41,589 bases of DNA. It comes from Streptomyces sp. AC550_RSS872 (GTDB lineage: Bacteria > Actinomycetota > Actinomycetes > Streptomycetales > Streptomycetaceae). The translations under genes were made by a program, and so were the position numbers. A model generated the notes under the pieces. It saw only the letters and a program-made list of their open reading frames with translations, was not told the origin of the DNA and did no database searches. Below are positions 30,521 through 37,360 of the stretch, piece after piece (the stretch's first letter is position 1; each line of letters opens with the position of its first letter). The stretch spans positions 1 to 41,589 of the forward strand of contig NZ_JAGMUL010000055.1 in assembly GCF_019049285.1 (NCBI RefSeq). Reading direction: 5' to 3'.

Positions 30521-31978
30521 ATGACCGAGCTCGTGGAACACGGACAGCTGTTCATCGGCGGGGAGTTGACCGACCCCCTGGGCAAGGACGTCATCGAGGT
30601 CGTCTCGCCGCACACCGAAGAGGTCATCGGGCGCGTCCCGCACGCCTCGCCCGCCGACGTCGACCGGGCGGTCGCGGTGGCGCGCAAGGCCTTCGACGAG
30701 GGGTCCTGGCCGCGGATGAGCCTCGACGAGCGGATCGAGGTCGTCACCCGCATCAAGGACGGAATCGCCGTACGGCACGAGGAGATCGCCCGTGTGATCT
30801 CCGCCGAGAACGGCTCCCCGTACTCCTGGAGCGTCCTCGCGCAGGCCCTCGGCGCGATGATGGTGTGGGACGCGGCGATCACGGTCGCGCGGAACTTCAC
30901 CTACGAGGAGGCGCGCGACGGCGTCCTCGGCAAGATCCTCGTCCGGCGGGAGCCCGTCGGTGTCGTCGCGGCCGTCGCCCCCTGGAACGTCCCGCAGTTC
31001 GTCGCCGCCGCCAAGCTCGCGCCCGCGCTGCTCACCGGCTGCACGGTCATCCTCAAGCCGTCGCCGGAATCGCCGCTGGACGCCTACCTCCTCGCCGAGA
31101 TCGCGAAGGACGCCGGGCTGCCGGACGGCGTGCTGTCGATCCTCCCCGCGGACCGTGAGGTGAGCGAGTACCTGGTCGGGCATCCGGGGATCGACAAGGT
31201 CTCCTTCACCGGCTCGGTGGCGGCGGGCAAGCGCGTGATGGAGGTCGCGGCCCGCAATCTCACCCGCGTGACACTGGAGTTGGGCGGCAAGTCGGCGGCC
31301 GTCGTCCTGCCGGATGCGAATGTGGAGGCGACCGTCGCCGGAGTCGTCCCGGCGGCCTGGATGAACAACGGCCAGGCGTGCGTGGCCCAGACCCGGATCC
31401 TGCTCCCGCGCGCCCGCTACGACGAGTTCGCCGAGGCCTTCGCCGCGGCGGCCGGCGCGCTGGTGGTCGGTGACCCGCTGGACCCGGCGACCCAGGTGGG
31501 CCCGCTGGTGGCGCGGCGGCAGCAGCGCAGGAACCTCGACTACATCCGGATCGGCCAGGAGGAGGGCGCGAAGATCCTGACCGGCGGCGGGCGTCCGGCC
31601 GGTCTTGAGAAGGGCTGGTACGTCGAGCCGACGCTCTTCGGGGACGTCGACAACTCCATGCGGATCGCGCGAGAGGAGATTTTCGGCCCCGTCATCTGCC
31701 TGCTGCCCTACGGCGACGAGTCCGAGGCCGTGAAGATCGCCAACGACTCCGACTACGGTCTGAGCGGCAGCGTCTGGACGGCCGACACCGGGCACGGCAT
31801 CGAGGTCGCGCGGCAGGTCCGTACCGGCACCTATTCGGTGAACACCTTCAGCCTGGACATGCTCGGCCCGTTCGGCGGCTACAAGAACTCGGGCCTGGGG
31901 CGGGAGTTCGGCCCCGAGGGCTTCGGCGAGTACCTGGAGCACAAGATGATCCACCTCCCGGCGGGCTGGGAGGCGTAG
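30521..31978 (+). CDS. Aldehyde dehydrogenase (NAD(P)+-dependent)
   Basis: This 485-aa ALDH-superfamily enzyme oxidises an aldehyde to the acid. The catalytic Cys287 is in NNGQACVAQTRI and the general base Glu253 is in TLELGGKSAAV. The cofactor loop is SFTGSVAAGKRVME, and NPxPF-type C-terminal features include EEIFGPVICLLPYGDE and FGGYKNSGLGREFG. ATG 30521 follows AGGAGG. The ferredoxin gene begins 2 nt after its stop, so they form an operon. With CYP125 and KstR nearby, oxidation of a sterol side-chain aldehyde is a reasonable guess, but ALDH substrates cannot be read from sequence. Confidence 0.93.
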   Translation: MTELVEHGQLFIGGELTDPLGKDVIEVVSPHTEEVIGRVPHASPADVDRAVAVARKAFDEGSWPRMSLDERIEVVTRIKDGIAVRHEEIARVISAENGSPYSWSVLAQALGAMMVWDAAITVARNFTYEEARDGVLGKILVRREPVGVVAAVAPWNVPQFVAAAKLAPALLTGCTVILKPSPESPLDAYLLAEIAKDAGLPDGVLSILPADREVSEYLVGHPGIDKVSFTGSVAAGKRVMEVAARNLTRVTLELGGKSAAVVLPDANVEATVAGVVPAAWMNNGQACVAQTRILLPRARYDEFAEAFAAAAGALVVGDPLDPATQVGPLVARRQQRRNLDYIRIGQEEGAKILTGGGRPAGLEKGWYVEPTLFGDVDNSMRIAREEIFGPVICLLPYGDESEAVKIANDSDYGLSGSVWTADTGHGIEVARQVRTGTYSVNTFSLDMLGPFGGYKNSGLGREFGPEGFGEYLEHKMIHLPAGWEA

Positions 31979-31980
31979 GG

Positions 31981-32214
31981 ATGGGCGACCGCTGGCACAT
32001 CGAGGTCGACCGGTCGGTGTGCATCGGCTCGGCCCAGTGCGTCCACCACGCCCCCGACGGCTTCCACCTCGACACCGCCCGCCAGTCCCACCCGGCCGAC
32101 CCGGAGACGGACGCCCACGAGAAGATCCTGGCCGCGGCGGAGAGCTGCCCGGTGGAGGCGATCGTGATCACGGTGCTGGGGAGCGGGGAGCCGGTGTTCC
32201 CGCCCGAGGAATGA
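31981..32214 (+). CDS. [3Fe-4S] ferredoxin, probable P450 partner
   Basis: This 77-aa ferredoxin starts 2 nt after the aldehyde dehydrogenase stop. Its cysteines are Cys14 and Cys20 (CIGSAQC) and Cys56 (ESCPVEAI), the three-Cys pattern of single [3Fe-4S] ferredoxins that feed actinobacterial P450s. In a [4Fe-4S] form the Ala/Gln between the first two would be Cys. No P450 gene is adjacent. CYP125 at 20398 is the only P450 in the window and a possible acceptor. Confidence 0.92.
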   Translation: MGDRWHIEVDRSVCIGSAQCVHHAPDGFHLDTARQSHPADPETDAHEKILAAAESCPVEAIVITVLGSGEPVFPPEE

Positions 32215-32331
32215 CGCCAGAAAAATCCCATTTTGGGGGGTGCATTTCCGGGTGGATGTTCTATTCTGGAAGTAGGCCTACGGGATGAGTGAGGGAGTCC
32301 GAACCGGAGTAGCCGACTCTGGCAGGAGACA

Positions 32332-32449
32332 GACGGTTTCCGCTGGGGCCGACGTCGACGGTCCGGGCTGAGAGGCCGGAAGGCAGCAGTCAGGCCGGAA
32401 GGCGACCCCTAGAACCTGATCCGGGCAATACCGGCGAAGGGAACCCGTC
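32332..32449 (+). promoter_or_regulatory. TPP (thi-box) riboswitch without an obvious downstream gene
   Basis: The aptamer core has CTGAGA at 32368-32373 and the 3' half AGAACCTGATCCGGGCAATA followed by CCGGCGAAGGGA (32411-32441). A closing P1 helix pairs 32332-32341 with 32440-32449, with one mismatch. A direct repeat GGCCGGAAGGC lies in the P3 arm. The 292-nt region between the ferredoxin stop and the convergent kstR stop has no plus-strand gene, so the riboswitch appears to control nothing or a transcript antisense to kstR. Confidence 0.88.
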
Positions 32450-32505
32450 TCGTAGGCCGTTTTCTGTGCCTGTGCCCGCGCTTCCACGTCCGCGCCTTTA
32501 CGTCT

Positions 32506-33126
32506 CTACGTCCGCGCCTCCGGCGCCGTCAGGTCGATCAGCCGGCACACCGTCTCGATGTCGATCTTCACCTGGGCGATCGAGGCACGGCCCGACAGCC
32601 AGGTGATCAGGGCCGAGTGCCAGGTGTGCTCGATGACGCGGACGGCGGAGAGCTGCTCGGGGGTCGGGTTCTCAAGACCCATCGAGTCCAGAATGATCAC
32701 CGTGGTCTGCCGGGAGACCTGGTCGACCTCCGGGGACACGCTGCGGTCGGCGAAGGTCAGGGCCCGGACCATCGCGTCGGCCAGGTGGGGCTCGCGTTGC
32801 AGGGCGCGGAACGCGCGCATCAGGGTCTCCGCCACCCGCTCCGCCGCCGTCTCCCCCTGCGGCGGCTTCTTGCGCAGCGTGCCGTGCATGTGCTCCAGCT
32901 GGTCCTGCATCGTGGCCACCAGCAGATGGATCTTGGACGGGAAGTAGCGGTACAGCGTGCCGAGCGCCACCTGCGAGGACTCCGCGACCTCACGCATCTG
33001 CACGGCGTCGAAACCGCCCCGGCTGGCGAGCTGCGCGCTGGCGTGCAGGATGCGTCGGCGGCGGGCCTCCTGCCGCTCGGTGAGAGGTGGTGAGGAGGGG
33101 CTCGCGCTACTGACTTCCGCAGGCAT
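32506..33126 (-). CDS. kstR: TetR-family repressor, KstR orthologue candidate
   Basis: This 206-aa protein has an N-terminal TetR HTH: RRRRILHASAQLASRGGFDA, VQMREVAESSQVALGTLYRY and FPSKIHLLVA. This closely follows mycobacterial KstR from memory (AVQMR.VA....VA.GTLYRYFPSK.HLLV). The C-terminal half also matches in FADRSVSPEVDQV and LITWLSGRASI. KstR represses cholesterol catabolism genes and is released by a 3-oxo-cholestenoyl-CoA ligand. ATG 33126 was chosen over an upstream in-frame ATG, as the extension is atypical. A perfect KstR palindrome lies about 145 nt upstream, and similar sites precede other steroid genes in the window. Confidence 0.88.
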   Translation of the reverse strand: MPAEVSSASPSSPPLTERQEARRRRILHASAQLASRGGFDAVQMREVAESSQVALGTLYRYFPSKIHLLVATMQDQLEHMHGTLRKKPPQGETAAERVAETLMRAFRALQREPHLADAMVRALTFADRSVSPEVDQVSRQTTVIILDSMGLENPTPEQLSAVRVIEHTWHSALITWLSGRASIAQVKIDIETVCRLIDLTAPEART

Positions 33127-33268
33127 GGATCCCGTTCCGTGACAGTCGGTGAGGGTGAGTGACCGGACAGAGCATGCCAGTGCGCAGGCCGTGGCGTGAA
33201 TCACCCGATCCATCGCTCACAGCGGCGCTACCTGCCGGTAGATTCAGAGCCTCTTGAACGATCAAGTC

Positions 33269-33282
33269 TGAAACTTGTTCTA
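33269..33282. promoter_or_regulatory. KstR operator (perfect consensus match)
   Basis: TGAAACTTGTTCTA fits TnnAACnnGTTnnA at every fixed base. It lies between the divergent kstR and glycosyltransferase genes, about 65 nt before the latter's GTG, so it could serve autoregulation, control of the glycan operon, or both. Confidence 0.7.
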
Positions 33283-33346
33283 GATTAGCGTCCCGCGTAA
33301 TCTCGCGGGACATCGCAGGGAGAACGCAGGGAGAAGGGGGTCCGGA

Positions 33347-35074
33347 GTGACCGCTGAGGCCAGGGAGGCCGGGCCCTCACAGGACCCTGCCGCCGACGGC
33401 GAGCGACCGCTCGACATTGCGCTTCTCACCTATAAAGGGAACCCGTTCTGCGGCGGCCAGGGCGTCTACGTACGGCACCTCTCCCGCGAGCTGGCCCGCC
33501 TCGGCCACCGCGTCGAGGTCATCGGCTCCCAGCCCTACCCCGTCCTCGACGAGGGCGCGGAGTACGCGGACCGGCTGACCCTCACCGAGCTCCCCTCCCT
33601 CGACCTCTACCGCCAGCCCGACCCCTTCCGCACCCCGAAGCGCGACGAGTACCGCGACTGGGTCGACGCCCTGGAAGTGGCGACCATGTGGACCGGCGGC
33701 TTCCCCGAGCCGCTGACGTTCTCGCTGCGCGCCCGCCGCCACCTGCGGGCCAGACAAGGGCAGTTCGACGTCGTGCACGACAACCAGACGCTGGGATACG
33801 GGCTGTTGGGGGACGTGGGCGCACCCCTCGTCACCACCATCCACCACCCCATCACGGTCGACCGACAGCTGGAGCTGGACGCGGCTCAGGGCTGGCAGCG
33901 GCGGATGTCCGTGCGCCGGTGGTACGCCTTCACACGCATGCAGAAGAGGGTGGCGCGCCGCCTGCCGTCGGTGCTGACCGTGTCGGGCACGTCCCGCGCG
34001 GAGATCGTCGACCATCTCGGCGTACGCCAGGACCGCATCCACGTCGTGCACATCGGCGCGGACACCGACCTGTTCTCGCCGGATCCCTCGGTCCGGCGGA
34101 TCCCAGGCCGGATCGTCACGACCTCCAGCGCCGACGTCCCGCTCAAGGGCCTCGTCTTCCTCGTCGAGGCACTCGCCAAGGTCCGCGCCGAGCATCCCGA
34201 CGCCCATCTCGTCGTCGTGGGCAAGCGGCCCGAGGAGGGGCCGGTCGCACAGGCGATGGAACGGTACGGCCTGGAAGGCGCCGTCGAATTCGTCAAGGGC
34301 ATCTCCGACGCCGAGCTCGTCGACCTGGTCCGCTCGGCGCAGGTGGCATGCGTGCCGTCGCTGTACGAGGGCTTCTCCCTGCCGGCCGCCGAGGCCATGG
34401 CCACCGGAACGCCGCTGGTCGCCACGACCGGCGGGGCGATCCCCGAGGTCGCCGGGCGCGACGGCGAGACCTGTCTGGCGGTGCCGCCGGGGGAGCCCGG
34501 TCCGCTGGCCGCCGCGCTGAGCCGACTGCTGGGCGACGCGGAGCTGCGCGACCGCCTGGGAGCGGCCGGACGCGACCGCGTCCTGAGGAACTTCACCTGG
34601 GCCAAGGCCGCCGAGGGCACGGTGGCGCGCTACCGCGAGGCCATAGCCCGCTCCACGGGCCGGGACAGCGGCCGCTCCACGGACGGGGACAGCGCCCGCT
34701 CCACGGACGGGGACAGCGGCCGCTCCACGGACGGGGACAGCGGCCGCTCCACGGGCCGGGACAGCGGCCGCTCCACGGGCCGGGACAGCGGCCGCTCCAC
34801 GGACGGGGACAGCGCCCGCTCCACGGGCCGGGACAGCGGCCGCTCCACGGGCCGGGACAGCGGCCGCTCCACGGGCCGGGACAGCGGCCGCTCCACGGAC
34901 GGGGACAACGGCCGCTCCGCCGCACCGAGCCCCGTCCACGCCGCCGCCCCGAGCCTCGCCGTCGCCCCCACCCCGAGCACCGGCAGCTCCGCGGCAACAG
35001 GCACCGACCTCGTTGCATCCGCGACCCCCACAGCTGTAGAAGGCGTCAACTCCGAAAGCAGGGCCACGTGCTGA
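33347..35074 (+). CDS. GT4-family glycosyltransferase with a C-terminal octapeptide repeat tail
   Basis: This 575-aa protein has a GT-B glycosyltransferase over residues 20-430. The N-terminal Rossmann begins DIALLTYKGNPFCGGQGVYV, and the donor-site E-x7-E motif is YEGFSLPAAEAMATG, followed by GGAIPEVAG. It would transfer a sugar from a nucleotide donor to an unknown acceptor. After residue 435 comes a hydrophilic tail of eleven 8-residue repeats (STGRDSGR or STDGDSGR), then a Pro/Ala-rich end. The tail is not part of the GT4 fold. GTG 33347 follows GAAGGGGG. Its stop overlaps the methyltransferase start by 7 nt. Confidence 0.92.
   Translation: MTAEAREAGPSQDPAADGERPLDIALLTYKGNPFCGGQGVYVRHLSRELARLGHRVEVIGSQPYPVLDEGAEYADRLTLTELPSLDLYRQPDPFRTPKRDEYRDWVDALEVATMWTGGFPEPLTFSLRARRHLRARQGQFDVVHDNQTLGYGLLGDVGAPLVTTIHHPITVDRQLELDAAQGWQRRMSVRRWYAFTRMQKRVARRLPSVLTVSGTSRAEIVDHLGVRQDRIHVVHIGADTDLFSPDPSVRRIPGRIVTTSSADVPLKGLVFLVEALAKVRAEHPDAHLVVVGKRPEEGPVAQAMERYGLEGAVEFVKGISDAELVDLVRSAQVACVPSLYEGFSLPAAEAMATGTPLVATTGGAIPEVAGRDGETCLAVPPGEPGPLAAALSRLLGDAELRDRLGAAGRDRVLRNFTWAKAAEGTVARYREAIARSTGRDSGRSTDGDSARSTDGDSGRSTDGDSGRSTGRDSGRSTGRDSGRSTDGDSARSTGRDSGRSTGRDSGRSTGRDSGRSTDGDNGRSAAPSPVHAAAPSLAVAPTPSTGSSAATGTDLVASATPTAVEGVNSESRATC
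34652..34915. repeat. 24-bp tandem repeat, 11 units (minisatellite)
   Basis: The unit TCCACGGGCCGGGACAGCGG + CCGC, or the variant with TCCACGGACGGGGACAGC, is repeated eleven times without gaps. Each unit encodes eight residues, so copy-number changes preserve the frame. The opposite strand is also open here but is only a shadow. Confidence 0.95.
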
Positions 35075-35802
35075 CCGTCGACTTCTCCCGGTTCCCGCTC
35101 GCCCCGGGCGACCGCGTCCTGGACCTCGGCTGCGGCGCCGGCCGGCACGCGTTCGAGTGCTACCGGCGCGGCGCCCAGGTCGTGGCGCTGGACCAGAACG
35201 GTGAGGAGATCCGCGAGGTCGCGAAGTGGTTCGCGGCGATGAAGGAGGCGGGCGAGGCACCCGAGGGCGCCACCGCCACGGCGATGGAGGGCGACGCCCT
35301 CGCGCTCCCGTTCCCCGACGAGTCCTTCGACGTCGTGATCATCTCCGAGGTCATGGAGCACATCCCGGACGACAAGGGCGTACTCGCCGAGATGGTCCGG
35401 GTGCTCAGGCCCGGCGGCCGGATCGCCATCACCGTCCCGCGCTACGGCCCCGAGAAGGTCTGCTGGACGCTGTCCGACGCCTACCACGAGGTCGAGGGCG
35501 GCCACATCCGCATCTACAAGGCGGACGAGCTGCTCGCCAAGATCCGCGAGGCCGGCCTGAAGCCGTACGGCACCCACCACGCCCACGCCCTCCACAGCCC
35601 CTACTGGTGGCTGAAGTGCGCCTTCGGCGTCGACAACGACAAGGCGCTGCCGGTGCGGGCGTACCACAAGCTGCTGGTCTGGGACATCATGAAGAAACCG
35701 CTGGCGACGAGGGTCGCCGAGCAGGCCCTCAACCCCCTGATCGGCAAGAGCTTCGTGGCCTACGCGACCAAGCCCCACCTCCCGGCGGTGGACGCCCGGT
35801 GA
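35068..35802 (+). CDS. SAM-dependent methyltransferase (class I)
   Basis: This 244-aa protein has SAM motif I RVLDLGCGAGRHAFE, an acidic loop VVALDQNGEE, then GDALALPFPDESFDVVIISE (motif II region) and VLRPGGRIAITVP. A C-terminal cap with HIRIYKADELLAKI and YWWLKCAFG resembles small-molecule or glycan O-methyltransferases. GTG 35068 lies 7 nt inside the glycosyltransferase gene after AGCAGGG, and the 3' end overlaps the next gene by 4 nt (GTGA). The coupling implies that the three products act on one glycan or lipid-linked product, which is unidentified. Confidence 0.92.
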   Translation: MLTVDFSRFPLAPGDRVLDLGCGAGRHAFECYRRGAQVVALDQNGEEIREVAKWFAAMKEAGEAPEGATATAMEGDALALPFPDESFDVVIISEVMEHIPDDKGVLAEMVRVLRPGGRIAITVPRYGPEKVCWTLSDAYHEVEGGHIRIYKADELLAKIREAGLKPYGTHHAHALHSPYWWLKCAFGVDNDKALPVRAYHKLLVWDIMKKPLATRVAEQALNPLIGKSFVAYATKPHLPAVDAR

Positions 35803-36869
35803 CCACCCCCCGGACAGAACACCTCGTCCTGCCCGGGGTCCTCACCGCCGAGCAGGCCGCCGCGACCGTGGCGGGGATCCTCGCCGTGCAGCGGGAGGAC
35901 GGGGCGATCCCGTGGTTCCGCGGGCATCACCTCGACCCGTGGGACCACGTCGAGGCGGCGATGGCCCTGGACACGGCCGGCGAGCACACGGCCGCCGAGC
36001 GTGCGTACACCTGGCTGGCGACCCACCAGAACGACGACGGCTCCTGGTACGCCGCCTACGCGGACGGGGCGCACGACGACGTCACCGACACCGGCCGCGA
36101 GACCAACTTCGTCGCCTACATAGCCGTAGGCGTCTGGCACCACTACCTCTCCACCGGCGACGACACCTTCCTGGACCGGATGTGGCCGTGCGTCTACGCC
36201 GCGATCGAGTTCGTGCTACAGCTCCAGCAGCCCGGCGGACAGATCGGCTGGCGCCGCGACGACGACGGTACGGCGACCGCGGACGCGCTGCTGACCGGTT
36301 CGTCCTCGATCCACCACGCCCTGCGGTGCGCGCTGGCCATCGCCGAGCAGCGGGAAGAGGCGCAGCCGGACTGGGAGTTGGCCGCGGGGGCGTTGCGGCA
36401 CGCGATCCGTCGGCATCCGGAGCGGTTCCTGGACAAGGACCGTTACTCCATGGACTGGTACTACCCCGTGCTGGGCGGCGCGTTGACCGGCGCCGAGGCC
36501 AAGTCCCGGATGGAGGACGACTGGGACCGCTTCGTCGTACCCGGGCTCGGGGTGCGGTGCGTCGTGCCCAACCCGTGGGTGACGGGGGGCGAGTCGGCCG
36601 AACTCGCCCTCGCCCTCTGGGCGATGGGTGAGTCCGACCGGGCGTTGGAGATTCTCCAGTCCATACAGCATCTGCGGGACGCGGAGAGCGGGCTGTACTG
36701 GACGGGGTACGTCTTCGAGGACGACGCGATCTGGCCGCGGGAGCTGACGACTTGGACGGCGGGGTCGTTGTTGCTGGCCGTGGCGGCGCTGGGTGGGCAT
36801 GAGGCGACGTGTGCGGTGTTCGGGGGCGAGCAGTTGCCTGCGGGGCTTGACCCGGATTGCTGCGCCTGA
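35799..36869 (+). CDS. Alpha/alpha-toroid protein (prenyltransferase-annotated family), third gene of the glycan operon
   Basis: This 356-aa soluble protein has no signal peptide. Helical repeats and acidic pairs include GAIPWFRGHHLDPWDHVEAAMA, NDDGSWYAAYADGAHDD, ETNFVAYIAVGVWHHY, GQIGWRRDDDG and DWYYPVLGGALTG. The family is usually labelled prenyltransferase because of the toroid fold. The many Trp, Tyr, His and Asp residues and the coupling to a glycosyltransferase fit a glycan-processing (alpha6/alpha6 glycosidase-like) protein at least as well. GTG 35799 overlaps the methyltransferase stop. Catalytic residues cannot be assigned with certainty. Confidence 0.85.
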   Translation: MTTPRTEHLVLPGVLTAEQAAATVAGILAVQREDGAIPWFRGHHLDPWDHVEAAMALDTAGEHTAAERAYTWLATHQNDDGSWYAAYADGAHDDVTDTGRETNFVAYIAVGVWHHYLSTGDDTFLDRMWPCVYAAIEFVLQLQQPGGQIGWRRDDDGTATADALLTGSSSIHHALRCALAIAEQREEAQPDWELAAGALRHAIRRHPERFLDKDRYSMDWYYPVLGGALTGAEAKSRMEDDWDRFVVPGLGVRCVVPNPWVTGGESAELALALWAMGESDRALEILQSIQHLRDAESGLYWTGYVFEDDAIWPRELTTWTAGSLLLAVAALGGHEATCAVFGGEQLPAGLDPDCCA

Positions 36870-36879
36870 GAGCTCGGGG

Positions 36880-36975
36880 GGTTCTGCCCGACGGCGGGTG
36901 CGGGTTGTGTGTGCTTGATCGCGCTCACGCGGCGGAGCCGCCTATTGATACAGCCCCGCGCCCCTTCAGGGCGTT
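36880..36975. repeat. Dispersed repeat, copy E
   Basis: It contains GACGGCGGGTGCGGGTTGTG, TTGATCGCGCTCACGCGGCG, GAGCCGCCTATTGATACAGC and CCCGCGCCCCTTCAGGGCGT. It lies between the convergent toroid and small membrane-protein genes and may also serve as a transcription stop through its GC hairpins. Confidence 0.85.
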
Positions 36976-37360
36976 AGTGCCGATGTACTCGATTGGCTAT
37001 GGCGTGGCCCACGAACAAGTACACCACCGCCGCCAGGCCGTAACCGGCCACCACGCGCGCCCACTCCTCGTCGAACGTGAACAGGTCGTGCGACCAACCC
37101 GCCAGCCACCGCGCCGCGTCATGGACGAACTGGACGAAGTCGTTCGCGCGGTTGGCGTCCAGCAGGTACATCAGGATCCAGAGGCCCAGGATGAGGGCCA
37201 TGACGTCGGCCACGATCGCTATGACCGTGCCGGCCTGGTTCGCACCGTTGCGATATCGAGGGGACATGCCCTGCGGGTAGCCCCAGCCGCCTGACTGAAA
37301 CCCGGGAGACCGTCCGCTGTCAGGACTGGCCGCCGGAACTACCGCCTCCTGCGGTCTCAC
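36974..37360 (-). CDS. Small two-TM membrane protein of unknown function
   Basis: This 128-aa protein has a hydrophilic N-tail rich in Gly, Ser and Pro, then two hydrophobic helices (AGTVIAIVADVMALILGLWI and VAGYGLAAVVYLFVGHAIA). They flank an amphipathic segment (NDFVQFVHDAARWLAGWS). GTG 37360 has GGAG 5 nt upstream and lies 41 nt inside the upstream gene; ATG 37267 (MSPRYRNG) is an alternative giving 97 residues. Overlap with the 884-aa gene implies co-transcription. No function is recognised. Confidence 0.75.
   Translation of the reverse strand: MRPQEAVVPAASPDSGRSPGFQSGGWGYPQGMSPRYRNGANQAGTVIAIVADVMALILGLWILMYLLDANRANDFVQFVHDAARWLAGWSHDLFTFDEEWARVVAGYGLAAVVYLFVGHAIANRVHRH

Noticed and set aside
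33127..33213. Upstream in-frame ATG extending KstR by 29 residues
   Set aside because: The extension is Cys/His-rich and unlike KstR N-termini.
34652..34915. CRISPR-like array
   Set aside because: Units are contiguous 24-mers without spacers inside a coding frame, so this is a minisatellite.
33377..35260. Minus-strand open frames opposite the glycosyltransferase, including the 24-bp array
   Set aside because: They are shadows; GT4 motifs are on the plus strand, and the repeat stays open in several frames because of its composition.
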